Positions 36,058 through 45,020 of a stretch of DNA of 64,000 nt are shown one piece after another; the first letter of the stretch is position 1, and each line of letters begins with the position of its first letter. The translations under genes and the position numbers were made by a program. This DNA comes from Robiginitomaculum sp. (GTDB lineage: Bacteria; Pseudomonadota; Alphaproteobacteria; Caulobacterales; Maricaulaceae), in assembly GCA_030949705.1 (NCBI GenBank), contig JAUZSF010000001.1:62001-126000 (forward strand), read 5' to 3'. The notes beneath the pieces were generated by a model, which searched no databases, was not told the DNA's origin, and saw only the letters and a list, made by a program, of their open reading frames with translations.

Positions 36058-38003
36058 TGATGAAAAACAGAATTTTTCTTCTCTTTGCGGTCCTTTTTCT
36101 GGCGCTTGGCGCGGTCAAGGCACCGCCGGTTATGGCCCAGGAAAAGGCGAAAAAGGAAAAGCCGCTGCCCGAGTTGAACTTTGGCGTGCTGACCACCGAG
36201 GCCAGTGACAATCTCTCCATTCTGTGGACGCCATTTCTGGAAGATATGGGCAAGATGACCGGCATGAAGGTCAATGCCTTTTTCTCTGCTGATTATTCCG
36301 GGCTGATTGAGGCCATGCGCTTTGGTAAAATCCAGGCGTCCTGGTTTTCCAATAAATCGGGTCTGGAGGCGGTGCGTCGCTCTAACGGCGAAGTGTTTGC
36401 CAAGGCGACCTATCCGGATGGAGCGCCGGGCTATTACTCGGTACTGCTGGTGCCGGCAGACAGCCCCTACAAGACGCTGGATGACATCTTAAAGTGTGAC
36501 AAGACCATCAATTTTGGCATGGGGGATCCTAATTCCACGTCGGGAACCCTGTTTCCCATGGCTTATGTGTTTGCGCCACGCGGAATCGTGCCCACCGAAT
36601 GCTTCAAGAATGTCACCAATGCTACCCACGAGGCTAATGGCTATGCGGTGGCCAACAAGCTGGTCGATGTGGCCACCAACAACACTACCAATTTGAAACG
36701 TCTGGCCCGTACCCAGCCTGAAATCCTGTCCCGTATCCGGGTGTTGTGGAAGTCCCCCCTGATTCAGACCGACCCAATTGTCTGGCGCAAAGATCTGGAC
36801 CAGGGCGTCAAGGAAAAGCTGCTCTATTTCTTCATGACCTATGGGCGCCGTGCCGACAGTCCGGAAGAATTGCTGCGTCAGCGCAAGATCCTGGCTGAAC
36901 TGGATTTTGGAGCCTTTTTGCCTGCGTCCAATGCTCATCTGGATCCCATCATCCGTTTGGAAATCATTCGGGATATGGCCGAGGTGCGCAATGATACTTC
37001 GCTTAGTGAGGCAGAGCGCAAAGCCAAGCTGGACGAACTTCGCCAGAAACTGAAAACCATTGGGGCCAGTGAAGCGCAAATCATCCAGGCCGAAGGGGTT
37101 GATGCGAAAGCCAAAAAAAGCTCGCGCAGCCATGCCATGGCCATTCCATGGAAACGGATCATTTTTACGCTCAGCGTCGGGTTTGTCGCCTTTGGCCTCT
37201 TTTTCTGGAGTTCAGCCACCCGCGGGGCCGGTCCCGTCAAACCGGTGCGCGAGCGCGTGTTTGATGCTGCCGTCTGGGCAATATTCCTAGCGCTGTTGAT
37301 CTGGGCCTATGTGGCCGCCGAGATTTATAAAACCCCGGATCTGGTCAATAATGCTGATAAAATGGGCGAGTATGCAGCCGGCTTCCTGAAACTGGACTGG
37401 AAAGAAGGCTGGCTGTATTTGCAGCAAATGTCGGTGACCATCCAGATCGCCCTTTGGGGGACCTTCCTGTCCATCCTGTTTGCCATTCCCTTTGGGCTGT
37501 TATCATCGCGCAATGTGGCCCCGGCGCCGGTGGTGTTTTTCACCCGCCGAATCATGGATGCCTTTCGCTCGATCAACGAACTGGTGGTGGGCACCATGTT
37601 TGTGGTCACGGTCGGTCTTGGCCCGTTTGCCGGGGTGATGGCGCTGGCGGTGCATACCACCGGGGTGCTGGCCAAGCTGTTCTCTGAGGCCGTCGAGGCC
37701 ATGGACCCAGGCCCCGTCGAGGGGGTGCGTGCCACCGGGGGGCGGCGCATTCATGAGGTGATCTGGGGGGTGATTCCCCAGGTGGCACCGCTGTGGACGT
37801 CCTATGCCCTGTATCGCTTTGAAACCAACACCCGTTCGGCCACCATTTTGGGACTGATCGGGGCCGGTGGTATCGGCCAGCTTCTGTTTGAACAGATTCG
37901 TTCCTTCCAGTATGGCAAGACGGCGGCAATTCTGTTGATCATTATTGTGGCCGTCACCCTGGTTGATTTGCTCAGCCAGGTGTTACGCAAGCGCTTGATG
38001 TAA
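36054..38003 (+). CDS. PhnD-PhnE fusion: binding protein joined to permease
   Basis: One 649-residue frame carries both missing subunits of the PhnC transporter. Residues 1-28 are a signal sequence. About 35-345 is a PhnD-type periplasmic binding domain (LNFGVLTTEAS, ADYSGLIEAMRFGKIQASWF, INFGMGDPNSTSGTLFP). A linker follows, then a membrane helix near 362-382, and about 385-649 is a PhnE permease (INELVVGTMFVV, the EAA-like loop EAVEAMDPGPVEGVRATGG, ATILGLIGAGGIGQLL). The binding domain would be tethered to the membrane beside the permease. I tested one- and two-base deletions at the A7 run near the junction and found no nearby stop, so the fusion looks genuine. Start ATG 36054 (or 36060). 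Confidence 0.88.
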   Translation: MMMKNRIFLLFAVLFLALGAVKAPPVMAQEKAKKEKPLPELNFGVLTTEASDNLSILWTPFLEDMGKMTGMKVNAFFSADYSGLIEAMRFGKIQASWFSNKSGLEAVRRSNGEVFAKATYPDGAPGYYSVLLVPADSPYKTLDDILKCDKTINFGMGDPNSTSGTLFPMAYVFAPRGIVPTECFKNVTNATHEANGYAVANKLVDVATNNTTNLKRLARTQPEILSRIRVLWKSPLIQTDPIVWRKDLDQGVKEKLLYFFMTYGRRADSPEELLRQRKILAELDFGAFLPASNAHLDPIIRLEIIRDMAEVRNDTSLSEAERKAKLDELRQKLKTIGASEAQIIQAEGVDAKAKKSSRSHAMAIPWKRIIFTLSVGFVAFGLFFWSSATRGAGPVKPVRERVFDAAVWAIFLALLIWAYVAAEIYKTPDLVNNADKMGEYAAGFLKLDWKEGWLYLQQMSVTIQIALWGTFLSILFAIPFGLLSSRNVAPAPVVFFTRRIMDAFRSINELVVGTMFVVTVGLGPFAGVMALAVHTTGVLAKLFSEAVEAMDPGPVEGVRATGGRRIHEVIWGVIPQVAPLWTSYALYRFETNTRSATILGLIGAGGIGQLLFEQIRSFQYGKTAAILLIIIVAVTLVDLLSQVLRKRLM

Positions 38004-38056
38004 GTAATGCAGGCCTATGCGGTATCATCATGCGCAGGTCATCAAATGCCTGTGTG

Positions 38057-38074
38057 GTGTCATCGCGGTGTCAT
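38057..38074 (+). promoter_or_regulatory. Pho box (PhoB-binding site)
   Basis: Two GTGTCAT heptamers separated by four bases (CGCG), an 11-bp period, fit the PhoB box consensus CTGTCAT-N4-CTGTCAT except for the first base of each half. It lies 67 bp upstream of the phosphate-selective porin start, which makes functional sense. Confidence 0.7.
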
Positions 38075-38140
38075 ATTCCCTTTCTAGAGGAGGCCTGCCG
38101 GGCGCAGATTGTCCGGCAGCTTTTTCCTGGAGGGGTAAAC

Positions 38141-39280
38141 GTGAGCAAGATTTCTATATATGCACTGGCTGCGACGCTGGTCATGCCGGGGGCGGCCATG
38201 GCCGCCAATGGCTTTACCATCAAACCGCGTGGACGGGTTCTGCTGGATTTCGCCGATATTGATTACAATCTGGCCAATTTGAATTCATCCAATTCCACGA
38301 ATGAATTTCGCACCGCCCGCTTTGGCGTGTTTGGCAAAATGGGTAGCCGGTTTAAATATGTCGCCGAGTTTGATTTCGTAAACAGTGGCAACATCAAATT
38401 TCATGATCCCAAGGCCAAGGATGTCAAACTGACATACAAGGTCAATGGCAATACCTCGATTGTTTTTGGCAACCAGAAAACGCCAAATTCTCTTGAAGAA
38501 CAGACCTCGGGCCGTTTCACTACATTTTTGGAACGGGGCAGCGTAACCGATGCCTTCCGGTTGTCCCGCCGTGTGGGGGTGGTGATCAAAACCCATGGCG
38601 ATAATTATTCATTGGCTGCTGGTGCCTTTGGCAATGACATGAATGCCGTTCTTTACAAAAACGAAGGCCTGTTTTCGAACGAACACAGCTATGCGGCGCG
38701 GGCAACCTATACGCCCATCCATAATGACAAACAGACCGTCCATTTGGGGGCCAGCGTGCGCCGCTTTACCGGCAATGCCGGGGATCAGTTGCGCATCCGG
38801 GCCCGGCCACGCATTCACCTTTCCCAGCGTCTGGTGGATGCCAAGAACCAGGGCAAAAACTCTACGGTTTATGGCATTGAGGCGGCCTATGTATCCGGTC
38901 CTTTCCACATTGAAGGCGAATGGATGGCCGAAGATGCTTTGCACACATCCGATGGATTTTTTGTACAGGCTGGCTGGTTCCTGACTGGGGAAACCCGCCA
39001 ATACAGCGTTAAAAAAGGTGCCTTTGGGCGCATGACACCCGCTCATGCGGTTGGCGAAGATGGTCTGGGGGCCTGGGAAATCGCGGCGCGTTTCGACACG
39101 CTGGATCTGACAAGTGCCAATGCGGGCAAAATGAACACCTGGACCGCGGGGCTGAACTGGTATCCGCAAAGCCATGTGCGGGTCATGCTGGACGTCGTGC
39201 ATGCCACCGCGCGCGGCACGGCCAAATTTGGTCCCGGCAATACCGATGGCGTGCAAATGCGCCTGCAATATGACTGGTAA
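38141..39280 (+). CDS. Phosphate-selective porin (OprO/OprP family)
   Basis: Outer-membrane porin for phosphate or polyphosphate uptake under phosphate limitation. GTG 38141 follows TGGAGGGG and begins a signal peptide cleaved after AMA (379 residues in all). Family features include FTIKPRGRVLLDFADIDY, FRTARFGVFGKMGSRFKYVAEFD split by short turns, the NQKTPNSLEEQTSGRF region, and a C-terminal MRLQYDW ending in Trp. It is preceded by a Pho box and followed by a PstS-like gene. I avoid a gene symbol because OprO, OprP and other relatives cannot be separated here. Confidence 0.88.
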   Translation: MSKISIYALAATLVMPGAAMAANGFTIKPRGRVLLDFADIDYNLANLNSSNSTNEFRTARFGVFGKMGSRFKYVAEFDFVNSGNIKFHDPKAKDVKLTYKVNGNTSIVFGNQKTPNSLEEQTSGRFTTFLERGSVTDAFRLSRRVGVVIKTHGDNYSLAAGAFGNDMNAVLYKNEGLFSNEHSYAARATYTPIHNDKQTVHLGASVRRFTGNAGDQLRIRARPRIHLSQRLVDAKNQGKNSTVYGIEAAYVSGPFHIEGEWMAEDALHTSDGFFVQAGWFLTGETRQYSVKKGAFGRMTPAHAVGEDGLGAWEIAARFDTLDLTSANAGKMNTWTAGLNWYPQSHVRVMLDVVHATARGTAKFGPGNTDGVQMRLQYDW

Positions 39281-39304
39281 GGCACGTTCCGTGCTTTGCT
39301 TTTT
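39279..39304 (+). terminator. Weak attenuator between porin and pstS-like genes
   Basis: AAGGCAC-gttcc-GTGCTTT forms a short stem with one G-T pair, followed by GCTTTTT. It overlaps the porin stop codon and could reduce read-through into the next gene. Confidence 0.4.
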
Positions 39305-39325
39305 CCACAACAAAGGAATTTTATC

Positions 39326-40459
39326 ATGAAAACACGACATCTGATCCTCGCCGGTTTTGCTGTGGGGACCTGCGCCCTGGCCGCACCGGCACTGGCGCGC
39401 GATACGCTGCACATTGTGGGCTCATCGACGGTTTATCCGTTTTCCACCGCGGTGGCTGAAAACTTTGGTGCCCAAACCAAATATCCAACGCCCATCGTTG
39501 AATCCACCGGATCTGGTGGTGGCATGAAGCTGTTTTGTGCCGGCGTTGGCGAAAATACGCCAGACATTACCAATGCTTCACGGCGCATGAAGGCCAGCGA
39601 ATGGAAAATCTGTCATAAAAACGGGGTGACCCAGATTGTTGAGGTCAAGATTGGCTATGATGGCATCGTCATTGCCAATGGCATTCATGCTCCGGCTTTT
39701 AACCTGACCCTGAAGCAGGTGTTTTTGGGGCTGGCGGCACAAATCCCGGTAGCCGATGATAATTGTGTCCTCAAGGACAATCCCTACACCAAATGGTCAC
39801 AGATCGATCCATCTTTGCCGGATGAAAAAATCGAAGTGTATGGCCCGCCGCCAACTTCGGGTACCCGGGATGCCTTTGTCGAGGTGGCCATGGAAAAGGG
39901 CGCCAAACAGATTGCTTGCCTGAAGGCCTTGCGCGGTGCCAAGCCTGGTGATGCCGATTACCAGAAAATCGTGCCACTTTTGCCCGAAGGGCTGGGTAAA
40001 AAGGCCGATGGCACACCGCTGGCCGGCAAAAAAATCTTCAAGCACATCGCGCATTTGTTGCGCGAAGACGGGGCCTGGATTGATGCCGGTGAAAACGACA
40101 ATGCCATTGTGCAAACTTTGGAAAAAACCCCGGCGGCCCTAGGTATTTTCGGGTTTTCCTATCTCGACCAGAATGGCGACCAGATCAAAGGCGCCGTGGT
40201 TGATGGCGAAGAGCCAAGCTTTGAAAACATTGCCGCTGGTGCCTACCCGATCTCTCGTGACCTGTTCTTTTATGTGAAAAAGCAACACACCGATCTGGTC
40301 CCGGGCATTCCAGAATATGTTGCCGAATTCACATCCGAAGATACCTGGGGAGAGTTTGGCTATCTGGGTGATAAGGGTCTGATCCCGCTGCCCGAAGAAG
40401 AGCGCACCCGCATTGGTGAAAATGCTCGGGCACTAAAAGTGATGACAACAAGCCCCTGA
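39326..40459 (+). CDS. PstS-like phosphate-binding protein
   Basis: Periplasmic phosphate-binding protein of 377 residues. ATG 39326 is preceded by AAAGGAA and starts a signal peptide ending ALA-RD. Motifs: LHIVGSSTVYPFSTAVAENF, VESTGSGGGMKLFCAGVGE, DITNASRRMK and PPPTSGTRDAF, which make up the phosphate-binding loops of the PstS superfamily. No pstCAB or phoU is present in the window, so it either works with a distant Pst transporter or serves in sensing or scavenging. It is 45 bp after the porin gene and probably shares its Pho control. It ends 15 bp from the convergent GT4 gene. Confidence 0.9.
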   Translation: MKTRHLILAGFAVGTCALAAPALARDTLHIVGSSTVYPFSTAVAENFGAQTKYPTPIVESTGSGGGMKLFCAGVGENTPDITNASRRMKASEWKICHKNGVTQIVEVKIGYDGIVIANGIHAPAFNLTLKQVFLGLAAQIPVADDNCVLKDNPYTKWSQIDPSLPDEKIEVYGPPPTSGTRDAFVEVAMEKGAKQIACLKALRGAKPGDADYQKIVPLLPEGLGKKADGTPLAGKKIFKHIAHLLREDGAWIDAGENDNAIVQTLEKTPAALGIFGFSYLDQNGDQIKGAVVDGEEPSFENIAAGAYPISRDLFFYVKKQHTDLVPGIPEYVAEFTSEDTWGEFGYLGDKGLIPLPEEERTRIGENARALKVMTTSP

Positions 40460-40474
40460 GTTCATGACCGTGGT

Positions 40475-41614
40475 TCAGTCCGGGCGGGGGGTGTTTGTGT
40501 TACCCCGCCTGGACCGGCGCAGGCGTTTGGGCAGGCGGGGACGTACCTTGCCCCCCAGACGCCGAAGCCGTTTCCAGAACCGCCGTCTTTCGGGTTGTGG
40601 CGGCACTTCCAGATTTTTGACAAAATCCTCGGCACAGGCTTTCCAGGAAAAGGTTTCCGCATGGGCCCGCGCCTTTTCACGGTCCAGTTCCAGACAGGCC
40701 AGGCTGGCGGCGCGCAAATCTTCATCAAAGACACCGGCCTCTGACGTGCCGATAATGTCTCTGGGCCCCGGCACGGGAAAAGACGCCACCGGTGTGCCAC
40801 AGGCCATGGCCTCCAGATTGACCAGACCAAAGGTGTCGGTACGGCTGGGAAAGACAAACACATCGGCATCGGCAAAGTGCCGGGCCAGTTCCTGATCATA
40901 TTTGGCCCCGGTAAAGACGGCCTCGGGGTATTTCTGCTTCAGCTCTTCCAGTTGCGGGCCATCGCCCACCACCACCTTGGTGCCGGGCAGGTCGAGGTCT
41001 AAAAACCCCTCCATATTCTTTTCAACGGCGATGCGGCCGACATTGACAAAGATCGGGCGTTGCAGGCCTGCATAGACACCATTTTCGACATCGCGCAGGT
41101 CCGGGTGGAACAGCTCGGTATCCACGCCGCGCGCCCAGGCGCTGATATTGCGAAATCCCTTGGCCAGCAATTCATCGCGCATGCTGTTGGTGGTCACCAT
41201 CATGCGGCCACCGGAATTGTGAAAACGCCGCATAAAGGCATAGCCAAAGGAAACGGGGATAAAGGGAAAACGCGCATGCACGTATTCGGGAAACTGGGTG
41301 TGATAGCTGGTGGTAAAGGGCCAGTTCCATTTCAGGCACAGGGCCCGCGCCGTCTGGCCGATGGTGCCTTCGGTGGCAATGTGAATGGCATCGGGCTCAA
41401 ACTCTTCGATCCGGCGGCGAATATCCTTTTTGGCAAAAAGCGCCAGCTTGATCTCTGGATAGGTCGGCAAAGGGAAAGTGAAATATCCGTCATAGGGCGA
41501 GATCACCTCGACCTCATGGCCCATCAGGCGGCATTCATCCACGGTGCGTCTTAAGGTGCGCACAACACCATTAACCTGTGGTTCCCAGGCATCGGTAACC
41601 AGTATAATGCGCAT
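40475..41614 (-). CDS. GT4-family glycosyltransferase
   Basis: GT-B glycosyltransferase of 379 residues, similar to the alpha-mannosyl/glucuronosyl lipid transferases that are often paired with an LpxH-like gene in alphaproteobacteria. N-terminal MRIILVTDAWEPQVNGVVRT, a middle TTSYHTQFPEYVHARFP, nucleotide-sugar binding VNVGRIAVEKNMEGFL, and the C-terminal EX7E region FPSRTDTFGLVNLEAMACGTP. The C-terminus is strongly basic (Arg/Lys-rich), which may bind anionic lipids. A glycolipid product is inferred. It is 80 bp downstream of the LpxH-like gene. Confidence 0.88.
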   Translation of the reverse strand: MRIILVTDAWEPQVNGVVRTLRRTVDECRLMGHEVEVISPYDGYFTFPLPTYPEIKLALFAKKDIRRRIEEFEPDAIHIATEGTIGQTARALCLKWNWPFTTSYHTQFPEYVHARFPFIPVSFGYAFMRRFHNSGGRMMVTTNSMRDELLAKGFRNISAWARGVDTELFHPDLRDVENGVYAGLQRPIFVNVGRIAVEKNMEGFLDLDLPGTKVVVGDGPQLEELKQKYPEAVFTGAKYDQELARHFADADVFVFPSRTDTFGLVNLEAMACGTPVASFPVPGPRDIIGTSEAGVFDEDLRAASLACLELDREKARAHAETFSWKACAEDFVKNLEVPPQPERRRFWKRLRRLGGKVRPRLPKRLRRSRRGNTNTPRPD

Positions 41615-41694
41615 GTCTTACTCCCAAGAGACAATTATGGATGCTTTAGCGTGCCCGTGCTGGCTTGGCGAGAGCAATATCATGTTGGTAATTT

Positions 41695-42486
41695 TCATGC
41701 TGGCTTTATGGCAAAGCTGTCTTTGGCGGTCTGCGGCTGGCTGGCCCAGTGGATCAGCTCGAAACGGCCATCCATATGCTCAACCAGCGCGGTGGCGCTT
41801 TCTACCCAATCGCCGTCATTCATATACAGCATGTTGCCGATTTTGCGGATTTCAGCCTTGTGGATATGGCCGCAAATCACCCCATCCACATTACGGCGGC
41901 GGGCTTCTTCACCCAGGGCATTTTCGTAATCATCGATATAGTGCAAGGCGTTTTTGACCTTCACCTTGATATAGGCGCTTAATGACCAATAACCAAAACC
42001 AAACCGGCGCCGCCAGCGATTAAAACTGGTGTTCAGCGATAACAAGGCGCGATAACCATAATCCCCCAATATGGCCAGCCATTTGGCATAGCGGATGACG
42101 CCGTCAAATTCATCGCCATGCACCACCAAAAACCGGCGGCCATCGGCGGCGGTGTGGATGACCTCTCGCTGTACCTGCACCCCGCCAAAATGGGTGCCGC
42201 AATACTGGCGCAGGGGTTCGTCATGATTGCCGGGAATCAGAATGACATTGGCCCCCTTGCGGGCCTTGCGCAGAAATTTCTGCACCACATCATTATGGGA
42301 TTGCGGCCAGTACCAGCGCCGGCGCAATCGCCAGGTGTCGATAATATCGCCCACCAGATACCAGGTTTGCGCTTCATGGTGCCGAATGAAATCCAGCAAC
42401 AGTTCTGCCTGACACCCCTTGGTTCCCAGATGGATGTCAGACACGAATATGGCACGGAAAGTTCGAACAGGTTTTTCATGCATCAT
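41695..42486 (-). CDS. LpxH-like metallophosphoesterase
   Basis: Calcineurin-like phosphoesterase of 263 residues related to UDP-2,3-diacylglucosamine diphosphatase. Start 42486 (ATGATG). Dimetal motifs: FVSDIHLG, LVGDIIDTW, ILIPGNHDE, VVHGDEFDG and VICGHIHKAEI. In alphaproteobacteria lipid A synthesis often relies on LpxI instead, and this LpxH-like subgroup commonly neighbours a GT4 enzyme, so a glycolipid role is also possible. A longer open frame upstream of 42486 reads as non-coding. Confidence 0.85.
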   Translation of the reverse strand: MMHEKPVRTFRAIFVSDIHLGTKGCQAELLLDFIRHHEAQTWYLVGDIIDTWRLRRRWYWPQSHNDVVQKFLRKARKGANVILIPGNHDEPLRQYCGTHFGGVQVQREVIHTAADGRRFLVVHGDEFDGVIRYAKWLAILGDYGYRALLSLNTSFNRWRRRFGFGYWSLSAYIKVKVKNALHYIDDYENALGEEARRRNVDGVICGHIHKAEIRKIGNMLYMNDGDWVESATALVEHMDGRFELIHWASQPQTAKDSFAIKPA

Positions 42487-42620
42487 GCTCTTGCACCTAC
42501 CCTTTGCAGTTAACATTTTGATGACGGTTCGGGGGTGATGTATCTGAGGCGGGGGCGGCCCTTGCCAGCACTGCCCTGTGGGGTCAATCTTGGGCCGGGA
42601 CAAACAAGGCACTTCGGTGG

Positions 42621-44324
42621 ATGGCTCGCATGAATAATCCAGCATCAACGGACGGGCAAAAAGGTACGCATCCCCACCCCCATCATCATCACCACCATTC
42701 TCTGGCGGTTTGGATGCGCTGGATAGTGCGCCGCATCCGATATCATGCGGATCATCCGGTCTGGCTGTGGTTGACGGCTGTGCTGGTCGGCACGCTGGCC
42801 GGTTTTGCCACTCTGGGGTTTCGTCTTTCCATTCTGGCCGTTCAGGGATTGTTTTATGGCAGCGCCAAGGAACAATTGGCCAGCACGGCGGCCGCCTTGC
42901 ACTGGAGCCATGTCTGGCTCGCCCCGGTGATTGGCGGCATGGTGGTGGGGGCCTTGCTGTTTCTGGCCGAGCGCACAAAGGCGCTTAGCGAGGTGCGGGC
43001 GCAAAGTGTTGCCGAAGTGATTGAGGCCCGTGCCGTGGGCAAGGGCAATATCGGCTTTTGGCCTGGGGTCTATTCCGCGTTGATCACCATCGTATCGCTG
43101 GGATCCGGGGCCAGTGCCGGCCGGGAAGGCCCGGCGGTGCACCTTGGCGGGGCGCTGGCCTCGCTCACATCGCGTATATTGAACCTTGGCGCGCGCAACG
43201 CCCGCACGCTGTTGGCCTGTGGGGTTGCCGGGGCGGTGGCGGCTTCGTTCAATGCACCGCTGGCGGGCCTGTTATTCGCCTCGAAGTGGTGCTGGGCCAT
43301 TATGCCCTGCGGGTGATTGCGCCCACGGCGGTGGCGGCCACCGCCGGTGCGGTGGTGGCACGGTCGTTTTTTGGGGGCCCAGCCCGCATTCTTGCTGCCT
43401 CCGGTGCCCAGCGCCAGCCTGATTGATTTTCCGGCCGCCGCCCTGTTGGGGCTGATCTGTGCCGCCCTGGCTATCATCTTTGTGACCCTGATGGTCAAAG
43501 GGCCATACCATGTGGAAAAGCTGGCAGGGCGCCTAGGTCTGCCCTTATGGGCGCTGCCCCCCATTGGCGGGGTGCTGGTGGGTATGATCGGCATTGCCTT
43601 TCCCCAGGTGCTGGGGATTGGTTATGAGGCCACCAGTACCGCTCTGCATGGTGGCTATGGCCTCTCATTATTATTGTTTCTGGTGGCCGCTAAACTCCTG
43701 GCGACCATGCTGACCCTGTCCTTTCGCTTTGGCGGGGGCATGTTTTCACCCTCGATTTATCTGGGCGCGATGGCCGGGGCGGCCTTTGGGGCGCTGGCCG
43801 GGACCGTGTTGGGCGAGGGGGCGGCGGCACCAGCATTTTTTGCCATTGTCGGCATGGGGGCGCTTTCCGGGGCGGTTTTGGGCGCACCCATATCCACCAC
43901 ATTGATCGTGTTCGAACTGACGCAATCTTACGAGGCTTCGGTGGCGGTCTTGCTGGCGGTGTCGCTGGCCACGGTGGTAACCCAGGCGATCACCCGGGGT
44001 AATGTGTTCCAGAAACAGATCGAACTGCGTGGTTATACTCTGCGAGAAGGACCACAGCGTCTGATTTTGCAAACCGTGCGGGTGCGCGATTTCATGACCC
44101 CCATCAGTCGCCTGAACAAGGAAATCAGCATGGCCGGTGCGGTGCTCTATGCCGATGACACGCTGGGCAAGGCCTTGGGGTTGTTAAAGGCGGAAAATCT
44201 GGATGGGGCACCGGTAAAATCCCGCTATGGGGAGCAAAAGGTCATTGGCTATATCTCCCGCGAAGATGCGCTGCTGGCCTATAACCAGCGTCTGGTGGAA
44301 GAACATGAAGAACGCAACGGCTAA
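42621..44324 (+). CDS. clcA: ClC chloride channel with CBS domain, two frameshifts
   Basis: ClC-type chloride channel or chloride/proton antiporter, about 567 residues after correction. The N-terminus has a natural His-rich tract (HPHPHHHHHH). Selectivity motifs GSGASAGREGP (gating Glu) and GALSGAVLGAPI are present. C-terminal CBS segments (VRVRDFMTPISRL, VIGYISREDALLAY) follow. The frame breaks twice. Near 43279-43281 one C is missing (insertion gives LLFALEVVLGHYALR, the family consensus). In the T6/G5 run around 43370-43380 one base is extra (removal gives RSFFGAQPAFLLPP). Net length is unchanged, so sequencing error is likely. Confidence 0.85.
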
Positions 44325-44388
44325 AGCGCTCGCGATACGGCGGCGTTGATGGCATAAAACCTGATCCACACACTTGTATGATTCGCAA

Positions 44389-44994
44389 ATGCCACATTCT
44401 TCTGCCGGTCCGCAAATTGAACGTCTGATCACCCTGTTGGCACGCCTGCCGGGGCTGGGGCCGCGCTCGGCGCGGCGTGCCGCCTTGCATCTGATCCGCA
44501 AAAAAGAAGCCCTGATGGCCCCGCTGGCCGAGGCTCTGGGCGAGGCGGCCCAGCGCATTATTGCCTGTACCGAATGCGGCAATATTGATGTCAGCGACCC
44601 ATGCGCCATTTGTGCGGCCCGCGGGCGTAATCAGAGCAGTATTTGCGTGGTTGAACAGGTGGGCGATCTGTGGGCGCTGGAACGGGCCGGGGCCTATCGC
44701 GGGCGCTATCATGTGCTGGGCGGTGTCTTGTCGGCGCTGGACGGGGTACGGCCCGAGGACTTGCACATTGGCAAGCTGGTATCGCGGGCAGCGGCGGATG
44801 ATGTGACCGAAATTATTCTGGCCTTAAACGCCAATGTGGATGGCCAGACCACGGCCCATTATATTCATGACGCCTTGAAAGATACCAATGTACAGATCAC
44901 TTCGATCGCCCGGGGCGTGCCGGTGGGCGGGGATCTGGATTATCTGGATGATGGCACGTTGACTGCGGCCCTGAAGGCCAGAAAAACCCTGTAG
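44389..44994 (+). CDS. recR: Recombination mediator RecR
   Basis: RecFOR-pathway DNA repair protein that helps load RecA at gaps (201 residues from ATG 44389). Helix-hairpin-helix [17 protein letters not shown], a four-Cys zinc finger ([16 protein letters not shown]), and a Toprim domain with [14 protein letters not shown] and [19 protein letters not shown]. It ends [18 protein letters not shown], the conserved C-terminal segment. No dnaX or YbaB gene precedes it in this window, although that order is common. Confidence 0.96.
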   Translation: MPHSSAGPQIERLITLLARLPGLGPRSARRAALHLIRKKEALMAPLAEALGEAAQRIIACTECGNIDVSDPCAICAARGRNQSSICVVEQVGDLWALERAGAYRGRYHVLGGVLSALDGVRPEDLHIGKLVSRAAADDVTEIILALNANVDGQTTAHYIHDALKDTNVQITSIARGVPVGGDLDYLDDGTLTAALKARKTL

Positions 44995-45020
44995 CCATAT
45001 CAGAAAGACTGGCAGTATTG

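Noticed and set aside
37100-37150. phnD-phnE fusion as an indel artefact
   Set aside because: Removing one or two bases from the A7 run gives no nearby stop codon that would separate two genes. The in-frame linker is sensible protein sequence. It still merits verification.
42487-42978. N-terminal extension of the LpxH-like gene
   Set aside because: It overlaps the 5' end of the ClC gene on the other strand and is rich in low-complexity Pro/Arg. The conserved protein starts at 42486.
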